Origin: Cerioporus squamosus
Taxonomy: Eukaryota; Basidiomycota; Agaricomycetes; Polyporales; Polyporaceae
Length of the DNA: 11,033 bases
Assembly (NCBI GenBank): GCA_022592435.1
Contig: JABYQS010000926.1
Span: forward strand, 1-11,033
Reading direction: 5' to 3'
The notes beneath the pieces were generated by a model. That model did not search any database. It was not told the origin of the DNA and was given only the letters and a program-made list of their open reading frames with translations. Shown here one piece after another: positions 1 to 8,237 of this stretch (position 1 is its first letter; every line of letters begins with the position of its first letter). The position numbers and the translations under genes are program-made.

Positions 1-69
1 CATGCGGTCGCTGACTCAGCGGCTCTCCGTGCGCACTGCGCAGCTCCCTTGCTTCCCATGTGAGTTCGA

Positions 70-77
70 CCCTCACC
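70..77. repeat. Left 8-bp target site duplication (CCCTCACC)
   Basis: This octamer is identical to 543-550 and abuts the left terminal repeat exactly. Removing the element and one copy gives the inferred empty site, which runs straight into the hydrolase leader. The left flank also forms a small GTGAG/CTCAC hairpin, which comes from the host target and not from the element. Confidence 0.92.
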
Positions 78-542
78 TAGTGTTGCCGCGAGGTGAGGTG
101 AGGCGAGGCGAGTTGGCGCCACTCAGTCTAACTCGCTCCACCGAGCCAGACCGAGGCGAGTTGCGAGTTTAACTCACGAGTTGCCCCAGTTTGGACATTC
201 TGGCAGCAGGAGCCATAAACTCCCCAAAATTTACTTCAGTGAGCATTATTCTAAGCCCAGTAGGGCTCTGAGGCCGTCCGGGATGCTGTCCTCTAGCATA
301 CCTAGGCCAGGGAGGCTGAAAGTTGAGGTGCGGGGGACTCGGGGGAAGCAACCCGAAAACGAGCGCCCTGGCGAGCGCCTATGTGGAGTCTCGCCAGGCC
401 TGTCAACCAATCAGATGCGGGCGCTGCTGGGAGCGAGTTGCATCGATGTGAGCGAGTGGATTGCCTCGCCTCGCGAGTTGCTCCACTCCGTGAGTTCGGA
501 ACTCGCAACTCGCGAGTTTAACTCGAACTCGCGGCAACACTA
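78..542. mobile_element. Non-autonomous hAT-type DNA transposon (MITE), 465 bp
   Basis: The element starts TAGTGTTGCCGCGAG (78-92) and ends with its exact reverse complement CTCGCGGCAACACTA (528-542). It is flanked on both sides by the identical octamer CCCTCACC (70-77 and 543-550). An 8-bp target duplication plus ends of the form YAGTGTTG is the hallmark of the hAT superfamily. Both subterminal regions (about 105-185 and 435-535) are packed with short GCGAGTT / AACTCGC motifs in both orientations, as expected of hAT transposase-binding repeats. No transposase reading frame is present, so it must be mobilised in trans. It lies directly upstream of the hydrolase gene: the right duplication ends 31 bp before that start codon. 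Perfect inverted repeats and perfect target duplication suggest a fairly recent insertion. The interior carries four ATG triplets on the + strand that could act as upstream starts if transcribed. Confidence 0.92.
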
Positions 543-550
543 CCCTCACC
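543..550. repeat. Right 8-bp target site duplication (CCCTCACC)
   Basis: This is an exact copy of 70-77, immediately after the right terminal inverted repeat. An 8-bp duplication length is characteristic of hAT insertion. Confidence 0.92.
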
Positions 551-581
551 TGGACGACATCCGACGGCATCCACGAGGAAG

Positions 582-2636
582 ATGGACCGCAAGTTGGACG
601 CGACGTTGTCATCTAAGTTGTCGGCTGGAGTTGTCCACGGCCAATCCAAGACGCTCAGCCGAAAAGCCAGGGTCGTACTCATTGCTCTCTCGATTATCGT
701 CCTCTCCGTCGTCCACTACAATATCATCAGCACTTCGGCCCTGACACGCGACCAGAAGTCATCAACGAAAGTGACGGAGTTTAACTGGGACACTGTGAGT
801 GACTGCTTTCCTGAACATCTTCCATTCTGCTCGACGAGAGGGGTTGCCTGTGGAGAGTTGGTGTTGCTTATGCCCTGGTTGGATGGGTCACCAGCAACTG
901 CGGCGGATAGATACATCCAAAGCGCCAGTTCACCAACAGATAACCCTTCCGCAGTTGCGACTGTTGCATCCAACTGAGTCCGGGTCGATACTCATGGCGT
1001 GACTGGGAACATTATGCAGATCGAACCAAGCAGCAAGCTGGAATGGTCATCATGCTACTCTACCAACAAATGCGCGCGTCTCCTACTCCCTCTGGATTAT
1101 GATACCCAGACGGACCGACCACAGCCATCGCCATCCGGATGATCCCCGCCAATGACCAGGACAACTATCGCGGTACGATCTTCCTCAACCCGGGTGGCTC
1201 AGGAGTCGACTTCCTCGAGCGAGCGGGCACCAACATCTCGCGTATCGTTGGCCCCTCCTTCGATGTACTCAGCTTTGATCCTCGAGGAATCGGTAGGACG
1301 ACTCCTCTGGCATCATGCTTCGAGACATCCTCGCAGAGGGCTATCTGGGCTACTCAAGAAGGGCATCAACTCATCGATGCGAGCGACGAAGCGCTCGGTA
1401 TCGTACACGCCAGAGCGCAAGTACTTGCGGAGCGGTGCAAGGAGCGGCTCGGAGGCGAGTGGGACATCGGACGGTTTGCCACCACGCCATACGTCGCACG
1501 CGACATGCTGCAAATGACACAGTTGTTGGGTCAAGCCCAGCTTCAATATTGGGGTTTCGTCAGTATTTCGCCGCATACGGATGTAGAATTGCTACTGACT
1601 CGTGACATTCCAGAGTTACGGCAGTATCCTCGGGCAATACTTTGCGGCCATGTACCCGGACAAGGTCAAGCGTGTCGTTATTGACGGCGTTTGTGATGCC
1701 GAATACTACCGCGCTCCGTCTCGAGACACCGACCTCGTCTACGCCGAAGACGTTGCGGAGTCCCTCTTCACCTATTGTCACCAAGCCGGTCCAGAGAAGT
1801 GCCCCATTTACGATACCTCCGCTACTAAGATCCGAGAGCGCTACTTCGGTGTGCTGGATGAAGTTGAGAAGGACGCGGTCCCTGTCGCCCTCGCGGAACC
1901 TCCCATGGTGATCACTCGCAAGGCGCTTATAGGACAACTCTTCCGTGCGACTTACAAGCCCGCCCCGATGTTCCCCGTAGTCGCTGCGACTATTCATGCC
2001 CTTGAGACCCGGAACCAGACCGCGCTCGCTGCGCTTGCCAAGCAAATCGTCAGCCCGACCGAATGCAACTGCGAGGCCTCTGGTGCACGGCCGCTTGGAA
2101 GCGAGGCCTCGTACGTGATCGAGTGCGCGGATGGTGGGGCGTACCCGTATGATGTGGACGCGTTCAAACGCCAGTACACCAACATGTCCGAGGATTCTCC
2201 CAACTTCGCGCCCCTTTGGACCTCCTTCTGGGTGGAGTGCGCGGACTGGAAGATTCGTCCAAAGTGGGAGTTCACAGCCCCACTCGAGGCTGCAAACACG
2301 TCGCACCCACTCCTTGTCGTATCGACACGGTACGACCCCGTCACCCCTCTCACGCACGCGCGCCGAGTATACAAGAAGTTCGGAGGCGCTGCGCTCTTGA
2401 CGCAGGAGTCTTATGGACACTGCTCAATCTCTTCGCCATCGCTATGCACAGCCAAGCATATCCGCGCGTACTTCGTGAACGGCACGCTTCCCGAGGAGGG
2501 CGCTACGTGCGAGGTGGATGAGTTACCGCTGGTTGGCCCCACTGTCGCCGTCCGTGCTTTGTCTACGGAAGACAAGGGGCTCCTGGAGGCGTTGCGATCG
2601 CTGGTGGACGCTGTGCCTAGCTTTGGCAGATTGTAG
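582..2636 (+). CDS. Membrane-anchored alpha/beta hydrolase, tripeptidyl-aminopeptidase-like (S33 / TAP-like C-terminus), one apparent frame break
   Basis: This looks like a serine hydrolase of the fungal TAP-like family, probably a peptidase or esterase; its substrate is unknown. Exons are 582-794, 1020-1558 and 1614-2636, about 591 residues if the break is disregarded. The N-terminus has one hydrophobic segment (about residues 30-48, VVLIALSIIVLSVV), so a signal anchor is likely. Family landmarks in order are FNWDT, CARLLLPLDYD, the oxyanion-region NPGGSG, FDPRGIG, the nucleophile elbow GFSYG (Ser about 252), RYDPVTP (Asp about 492) and YGHCS (His about 520). The catalytic Ser is the first codon of exon 3. 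Intron 2 (1559-1613) has GTCAGT, a CTGAC branch and CAG. Intron 1 (795-1019) is unusually long and structured. At 1119-1120 the frame jumps by one missing base; read literally, translation stops at 1140. The ATG at 582 is well placed (A at -3, G at +4). A hAT element lies just upstream. Confidence 0.88.
795..1019 (+). other. Long structured intron 1 of the hydrolase gene (225 nt)
   Basis: The intron runs from GTGAGT at 795 to GCAG at 1019. Removing it joins FNWDT directly to IEPSSKLEW, the spacing expected in this hydrolase family. At 225 nt it is three to four times longer than most other introns here. It holds two nested perfect inverted repeats: GTTGGATG 878-885 with CATCCAAC 967-974, and GCAACTGCGG 894-903 with CCGCAGTTGC 949-958. 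These could fold out about 97 nt and bring the splice sites closer together. Confidence 0.75.
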
Positions 2637-3273
2637 ACCACGTAGCCAGCTCTACTCGGCAGCGAACGGGTCCAGTGTACCCTGAATCACAGCACAGGCT
2701 ACGTGGGCATATGGCGGCGATTAGATGGTGCGGCATCTCTGGAGGAGGACCGCATGGGTTCTGACAGATGTGAGTTCTCGAGTTGCCCTTTTCTTCTCGC
2801 CATTGTAGCGTCTTCGGTGGTATGTACCACGCTGACCCGAGAAGGCTCATGAGGCGTTCTTGGGCGGCAGGAGACACGTTCTCCGGCGAGCCGCTCGGTT
2901 CCTCCAGGTGCAGTACCTGGCGATTCGCATTGTCCAAGAGTGTCTTGTCGTTGTCTCCCCATGCGACGGCCGTCGTGCATCGACAGACTCGTCTCCAGCA
3001 CATCAGCTCCTAGCAATGTGCTAGCGGATGCCTTTTAAGTATTCCGGGCATGTCTTACGTACAGAAGTGGAGAATACCAGGATTCTGCGCACCGCTGGGA
3101 CAGCAATGTGGTTTGACAGATTGCTGTGGTCCCTTGTTTCCGCTGACTGACGACCAGGCCTACGCTGCCTTAAGACTCCCTGTCTCGCCGTGGGATGGGT
3201 ACCGTTGTTGTCGCCTCCTCTGACCTTGCTCCCCATCTCACTCCTCTCAAGATCTCTGTCGGTCTTCCGCAAG
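2637..3273. other. Intergenic stretch between the hydrolase and the HET leader
   Basis: No convincing gene was found on either strand. A 128-residue minus-strand open frame (2617-3003) overlaps the hydrolase end, has no recognisable motif and was not called. There is a small perfect hairpin, CCAGGT (2904-2909) / ACCTGG (2915-2920). From about 3206 to 3270 the + strand is rich in pyrimidines (CTCC and TCTC runs), which resembles a fungal transcription start region for the HET gene; no clear TATA box was seen. Confidence 0.5.
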
Positions 3274-3332
3274 GTATGTCTTTGTTTTGATTTGTTTAAC
3301 CAAATGTTGATGCCGAGTTTCTATCACTGTAG
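3274..3332 (+). other. Possible 5'-leader intron 1 of the HET gene
   Basis: GTATGT at 3274 follows a pyrimidine-rich block, and TGTAG ends at 3332. The result is a 59-nt, T-rich intron of typical size. The sequence on both sides does not encode anything that joins to the HET frame, so it would be an untranslated-leader intron. This is inferred from splice signals only. Confidence 0.4.
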
Positions 3333-3392
3333 CACGTCGCTCTGTACACCAGTCGCTGCTATCCAGTGCTGAGCTGCCCTCCTAGCGCAATC

Positions 3393-3455
3393 GTGAGTAG
3401 AATGTTGCACTTTATGCGTTCCAAGTCGGACTCTTGTTCACCCACTGGTGTATAG
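3393..3455 (+). other. Possible 5'-leader intron 2 of the HET gene
   Basis: A strong GTGAGT donor at 3393 and a TATAG acceptor ending at 3455 define a 63-nt intron. The acceptor lies only six bases before the HET start codon. It is inferred from splice signals and spacing. Confidence 0.42.
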
Positions 3456-3461
3456 TACACA

Positions 3462-6142
3462 ATGCGGCTACTCAATACCACCACCGGTCGTTTTGAGATC
3501 GTCATCGACCCTCGGAGCATCCGTTACGCCATTCTATCCCACGTCTGGGCGAGGCCAGAGGATGGTGCAGGCTATAAGCCGGAGCAGACCTATCAGGAGG
3601 TCCTCAGACGCATCGCACAGGCCGGTCCTGACGGCGATGCCCTCTCCAAGCTGTCGGAGAAGATCCGAAAGGCCTGCGAGATCGCCAGGATGCACGGCTT
3701 CGGGTACATCTGGATTGACACCTGCTGCATCGACCAGACGAGCAGCGCGGAGGTCTCCGAGTCGATCAACTCCATGTTCGAGTGGTACAGCTGCTCTAAC
3801 GTATGCTACGCCTTCCTCGACACCGTCGAACCGGGTGAACACGTTCGCCAGAAGGTCTCTCACTTTCGCCGCAGCCGGTGGTTCAAGCGCGGCTGGACTC
3901 TCCAAGAGCTCATCGCGCCGCAGAACGTCCTCTTCTTGTCTAAAGCTTGGACGATCATCGGCACGAAGTACAGCTTGGCACATATCATCGAGGAGGAGAC
4001 TGAGATCGACGCCGAGGTCCTTAGGTACAACCGCATGCCCTCCGAGGTCCCTGTCGCTCAGCGCATGAGCTGGGCATCCAAGCGCAGTACCACGAAGGCC
4101 GAGGATGCGGCGTACTGCCTCGTCGGTATGTTCGGTGTCAACCTGACGCCGATATACGGTGAAGGGATCCAAAGTGCGTTCATACGACTTCAGAAGGCCA
4201 TCCTGGACTCGACTCCCGATCAGAGCATCTTCGTTTGGGGCAAACACATCCCCGCATCATCTCTTCCTGAGCTGTCTGTGCATAGCGCATATTCCCCCGC
4301 ACCTCTCGATTCCTACCTGCTGGCTTCTTCCCCACGAACTTCATTGAGCGACTTCCTCAGACCGCACCCATCTCCCCGGAAAGGCTGGCGGAGCGACTAG
4401 GTGGGCAGGCGGTAAGATACCCTCGCTATAGCCTGACGTCCTCCGGTCTCTGCACGCGACTTCCCCTTATCCAATATCAGCACTTCGAGACCGAATACTG
4501 GCTCGCAGTTTTATCCTGCGAAGACCGCGAGGGCAACCTTATCGCGTTGGTCTTGCATCCTGTCTCGGGCTCACTCCGCACCCCGGCAACCCACTCACGA
4601 TCCCCGCAGTCCGTTCTCTGTGTCGGAGTGTCGGCGTCGGCGTCGGAGGCTCGTGGATCCAGGGGTCGCACGCTGGCGCACCCTGAATCTGACCGCTTCC
4701 GTATAGTTACGCTCAGCCAAGCGCAGATCGACGTCTGCGTGAAGTCTGAAGGGAGGTTCCACCCGGACGCGGAGGTGTACATCAGACATTCTCCTCTGGG
4801 CACCGATCTCTCCATGCAAGGCGCTCCGAATAGCCATAACCATTCCAGGCTGACCCAGGATATGTTCCCCCACTCCCCCTTCGACGTCATGCTCTCGGAA
4901 TGGTCGGACCAGCTTCTGAGAACCAATCACCAGTTCCTGGTAGAGATACATCCGTCTGGCGCCGAACGTTCCTGCACCGTGGAGCTCAAGAAGGGGAACG
5001 AGACGATTACAGTATCCCTACAAAGGTGCGACTGCACCACAGGTCAGAGCGAAGGCGAGCTCTGTGTCAAGGTGCGCCCGGCTCCGTCGAAGTCCAAAGG
5101 GCCCCACTGCAAGAACGAGCATATCGCTCAGTGGTCTTACCGGGACGGCATCGCTTGCACCACATATGGCTTGAGGCAGTTGAGCAACGGCGAAGCACGC
5201 TACCTGCGTGTATCCCTGAGTCTCAGAGTCTCGAGGCATAATGTACACTCCCAGTACATCCTCGACCTTGAACTCCTCACTCACCCGAACAACGCCTCAC
5301 ATTCCCTGCCCCCTTTGCAGCATGCCAACGCGGATCCCTCCCCTATGTCTGGTGTCAGGTCTTCCAACTATCCGCACCCTGAGACAGCGCTTCGGCAACA
5401 GGTTCTCCGTCCCGGAACCCACCCGCTGCCCGCGATAGCAATAGACGAGGCATCGTCTGACGCCGAGAGCGAACGTCAGGACGGATCCAAAGGCTCTGGT
5501 CGTCTTCCTAGGAGTTCCACCGTCCCGCCGCTTGGTCGGAAGATGCACAAGATGGCGGCCAATCCCCTTGTCAGGCGTGTCCACCAAAATACTGGCGATG
5601 ATGCACCTGACTCTGGCTTCGTCGACAAGTCGCAGCATAGGTGAGTGAACGGAGGATATGATGCACACCGACTTCTTATATGCTACCAAAGGCTTGATGA
5701 CCCGCGGCCGATGCTTCGACGCTTAGACACCAATCTGACCCCCGGATCGGGGCCACGACGGGGCCGCCGTGGCGAATCGAATGATAGCACGGTGTACGAC
5801 AGATCGCGCCCACGCAGCGACAGCCCGGTGCCACTAGACAGTGACCCTCAAGCCTCCGAGGCGAACGATCCCTTCATTCAGACGATGACTGGACAGACGT
5901 TGACTCCCGTCTCCGCTCAGAGCAACCAGCGGCGTCACATACATGGGCCCGCATCCTTCACCGACTGGTCTTCTAGGGATACGCACGGTCAGATCCCTCA
6001 AGAGGATGGTCGACTGGGGCGGCGACGATCGGCGAGCGATCCGAAAGGTGATAGATCGGGGCATGAACACACGAAAACGGGGAAGGAGAAGAGACGAAGT
6101 AGAATCTTCTCGCGGATTTGGAAGAAGCGCACTTCCAAGTAG
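3462..6142 (+). CDS. HET-domain (heterokaryon incompatibility) protein with long C-terminal extension, one apparent frame break
   Basis: HET proteins act in fungal non-self recognition and regulated cell death; the HET domain has a TIR-like fold. The start is the family-typical MRLLNT (A at -3). The HET domain spans about residues 22-150, with YAILSHVW, IRKACEIAR, IWIDTCCID, INSMFEWY and FKRGWTLQELIAP. It is followed by RMSWASKR, AYCLVGMFGVN, YGEG and PDQSIFVWG, all usual in basidiomycete members. At residue 291 (CCCC, 4330-4333) the frame jumps by one missing base; read literally, the protein ends at 4400 (312 residues). In the shifted frame the homologous sequence continues (TNFIERL, then LIALVLHP) without a stop to 5640. 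An intron (5641-5691, GTGAGT...AAG, phase 2) joins a final exon 5692-6142. The whole would be about 876 residues. The last 150 are low-complexity and very basic, ending in a KKRTSK tail that could be nuclear-targeting or membrane-binding. Confidence 0.88.
5641..5691 (+). other. Coding intron near the 3' end of the HET gene (51 nt)
   Basis: GTGAGT at 5641 is a consensus donor that overlaps an in-frame TGA (5642-5644). The acceptor CCAAAG ends at 5691, and its phase matches exactly: AG from exon 1 plus G makes Arg. Without splicing the protein would stop at 5644; with it, about 149 residues are added. Confidence 0.72.
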
Positions 6143-6346
6143 GATATGTGAGTCCTTGAACTTACTTGTTGAGCTGAGTCGTATTCATGACGGCTGACCG
6201 TACGACAGTAGGAGCAGGGACTACTATACCCACGATATATAGCTAGCGCACAGAACTCGCAGAGATCTGCTGCTCAACACTATGCAATATCTCTTGCACA
6301 GGGACCGTGCAGGCGTAATACTCCCGTCCGGTCGGCCGCGAACCCG
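6143..6346. other. Convergent intergenic region between HET and homeodomain gene 1
   Basis: Two genes end toward each other with 204 bp between their stop codons, so this must hold both 3' ends and polyadenylation signals. An AT-rich ATATATAG patch near 6235-6242 is the only notable element. No gene was seen. Confidence 0.5.
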
Positions 6347-7216
6347 TTACTGCTTGCGCCGCCGTCTGTTTTCAAACCTGTGATCAAAGTGAACAGTTAG
6401 CATCAGGGACCATGCTCGTCTCGGTCCAAGATGGACGATGCATTCACACACCAAGTCTTGACCGCCTCACAATCCACACCAAGCTCGCATGCAAGCTGGT
6501 AGCGTTCGCCCGTGTCCGGACGGGTGTTCTTCTGGAACGCCAACTCGAGTCTCTTCAGCTGCCCTTCAGTGAATTTGGTAGGCTTCTTCCGAGTATTCTT
6601 GGGCAAAGTATCTTTTCCGACCAAATCGTGATGTCGCTTAGTTTTGAACCTAGTGTTATGCTCACATTAGCGACACGTAGGAATCGTCAGGGTGACAGGA
6701 CCTTGAGGCGTACCATGTTGCGATCTCATCAAGTGGCTTTCCTGTGGCCCTGGAGAGCTGCTTACGTTCTTCGTAGCTTGGGTTCTTGCTCTGCTTACGA
6801 TAGAAGTCCGCGAGCGTTGCGACGTCTGCGCGGTGCGTCTTGACTCGAGATGGTCTCGCAGCGGGAAGAGCAGCATGAAGCGTTGGTGAATTGCCGGAAG
6901 GTTCAACTTGGCCGGGCAGGGGATGCGGAGTCTCCGCATGCACCTCGGGAATGAAAGGCAGCCAATATCCCGTGCGCTTGTCCACTATGTAGTTCGGGCG
7001 CGGCCCCTGTGGTCCACTCAAGAGGTTCTCGATGCGCATAGGGTTCGGAGGTCTGGCACGAGGAGCGGTGGCTTCCGGAGCCGATGAGCCATGACTGCCG
7101 TGAGACGACGAAGACGTAGCTTCTTCTGCGAACATAACACGACTTGTCGCGCTCGACATTGGAATGAGGGGACTTGCCGGGCTAGTGGTTGTACGGAGAT
7201 GCGGGCTCGAAGACAT
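6347..7216 (-). CDS. Tandem double-homeodomain protein 1 (putative transcription factor)
   Basis: This is a predicted 243-residue nuclear DNA-binding protein. Exons on the minus strand are 7216-6714, 6649-6452 and 6377-6347; the spliced length divides evenly by three. Residues 1-120 are Ser/Pro/Ala-rich and look disordered. Homeodomain A (about 121-180) has DFYRK, SYEERKQLS and helix 3 WFKTKRHH. Homeodomain B (about 187-243) is canonical: Leu16, Phe20, Arg31, Leu34 and WFENRRRRK. The protein ends in RRRRKQ right after helix 3. Both introns (6713-6650, 64 nt; 6451-6378, 74 nt) cut the Trp48 codon as TG|G. Homeodomain A has Thr instead of Asn51; B retains Asn51. The start ATG has A at -3 and a TATATAAG box 87 bp upstream. 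It is not a typical mating-type HD gene: too short, two homeodomains, and its neighbour lies in the same orientation. Confidence 0.85.
6378..6451 (-). other. Intron in homeodomain B of gene 1, within the Trp48 codon
   Basis: On the minus strand GTGTGT...GCTAAC...CACAG (74 nt) splits TG|G. Splicing yields KTW followed by FENRRRRKQ and a TAA stop. The clear GCTAAC branch site and the perfect WFxNRR product make this very secure. Confidence 0.9.
6650..6713 (-). other. Intron in homeodomain A of gene 1, within the Trp48 codon
   Basis: On the minus strand GTACGC...CTAG (64 nt) splits TG|G. Splicing gives ATW followed by FKTKRHH, completing helix 3. It is in phase 2, identical in position to the other three homeodomain introns. 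Confidence 0.85.
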
Positions 7217-7691
7217 AGTCTACGGGACAAAGCGAGAGGACAGGCAGCTCTGGCTCAAGGATGCAGCGCAGTTCTGCCCACCCTCTATCCACTGGAGATC
7301 GGCTTATATACTCTGTGCGCTGATCAACACGACGATGCCAATGCGAAGGAGTCACTCATCTGCAGAGTGTCCAAGCGTCGGACTGAATATGGAAGTCGCA
7401 AAGGCTTCCGCTTTGACCTCTGCTGCGTAGCATTGACTTATTCCATTACTATGATCCGAGTGAGCCATGATCTACATGGGAAAACATTTGTCGAGCAAGT
7501 ATCGCTAGGATGATGGTTCACTGGTGCATGCTGTATGCGCCTCTGCTGGGTTGGCTGACTCCGTCAGGGTGGAAGCTCGATGTTCAAACCACTCAACTGG
7601 GCAATAGCGATGTCTACTTTCCTATGAAGGTGTTTCCATCCCTGTTGAATGCCTTGCACGTCCTCCCACCGCGGTACGCAAACTTCGTCGG
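7217..7691. other. Spacer between the two homeodomain genes
   Basis: The 475 bp between the gene 1 start (7216) and the gene 2 stop (7692) must hold the promoter of gene 1 and the 3' end of gene 2. Apart from the TATA box nothing was recognised; the open frames here have no motifs. Confidence 0.5.
7303..7310 (-). promoter_or_regulatory. TATA box of homeodomain gene 1
   Basis: The minus strand reads TATATAAG, 87 bp upstream of the start codon at 7216, a normal distance for a fungal TATA promoter with a short leader. It is the best TATA match in the window. Confidence 0.6.
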
Positions 7692-8237
7692 CTATGATCT
7701 CAAGCGCGCCGACGATCTCTTGTCCTTCGCCCGCCTGTGCCGGAACCTAGCAAGCGCCGCAACGCTCAACGGCCACATATAGCGTCAAAACATACAGGGC
7801 ACATACCAGTTATACACTGCTTCTGACGGTACAGCTAGCTCGGCAGCGAGTCGGGCACGGTCCTCGGCGTCGGGGTGGGCGTCCCGCTCGAACGCTGCCT
7901 CCAATGTCTTGATCTGTTCTCGAGATAGGGTCGTGCGCGGCTTTCTCGCGGCCTTCGGAGAACCCATCTTGGATGGGGAAGCGGGAGGTGAGCCTGGATC
8001 CCCGTGATACCTCTTCGTTGTGAACCTGCACGGCGTTATGCAAGTCAGTTCCGCGCCGAGTGAGCGGTACGCGTAATGGAGTGAGAGGACGCACCACTGA
8101 GCGATCGTCTCTGTCAGCCACCCTGTGGCTTTGGAGAGCTCAACCCGTTCGTCGTAGTTCGGCTTTGTGCTTCGTGTGCGGTAGAAGTCCCATAGAATAG
8201 CCTCGGGATCTGCGGGCAATCCTGGTGCGGTCAACAT
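7692..8237 (-). CDS. Tandem double-homeodomain protein 2, paralog of gene 1 (N-terminus uncertain)
   Basis: Exons on the minus strand are 8237-8095, 8025-7807 and 7746-7692, giving 138 residues from the first in-frame ATG (8237). Homeodomain A has DFYRTR, YDERVELS and helix 3 WFTTKRYH. A Pro/Ser/Lys linker follows, then homeodomain B (about 74-133) with Leu16, Phe20, Arg31, Leu34 and WFRHRRAK, ending ARLRS-stop. Both introns (8094-8026, 69 nt; 7806-7747, 60 nt) cut the Trp48 codon as TG|G, as in gene 1. Position 51 is Thr in A and His in B. Starting at 8237 puts Met at homeodomain position 1, leaving no N-terminal arm, so the real start is probably upstream. The frame stays open far upstream without an ATG. 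An ATG at 8391 just after a CT-rich block could join through a 37-nt intron (GTACAG...CTCAG, 8357 to 8321), which is very short. The homeodomain part is certain; the 5' end is not. Confidence 0.8.
7747..7806 (-). other. Intron in homeodomain B of gene 2, within the Trp48 codon
   Basis: On the minus strand GTATGT...TGCTAG (60 nt) splits TG|G. Splicing gives YNW followed by FRHRRAKDKR. Without it the frame ends nearby with no helix 3. Confidence 0.87.
8026..8094 (-). other. Intron in homeodomain A of gene 2, within the Trp48 codon
   Basis: On the minus strand GTGCGT...CTGAC...GTGCAG (69 nt) splits TG|G. Splicing gives AQW followed by FTTKRYH. The position is the same as in gene 1. Confidence 0.87.

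Noticed and set aside
57..75. tRNA-like T-arm, GTGAG-TTCGACC-CTCAC
   Set aside because: Stem and loop fit a T-arm, but there is no matching acceptor stem, D-arm or anticodon arm around it. The right side is the target duplication of the hAT element.
181..744. Plus-strand open frame running from the MITE into the hydrolase exon
   Set aside because: It is in a different frame from the hydrolase and mostly transposon sequence; the repeated GAGTT motif keeps it open by chance.
2617..3003. Minus-strand open frame of 128 residues
   Set aside because: It overlaps the end of the hydrolase coding sequence, has no recognisable motif, and lacks splice or promoter support.
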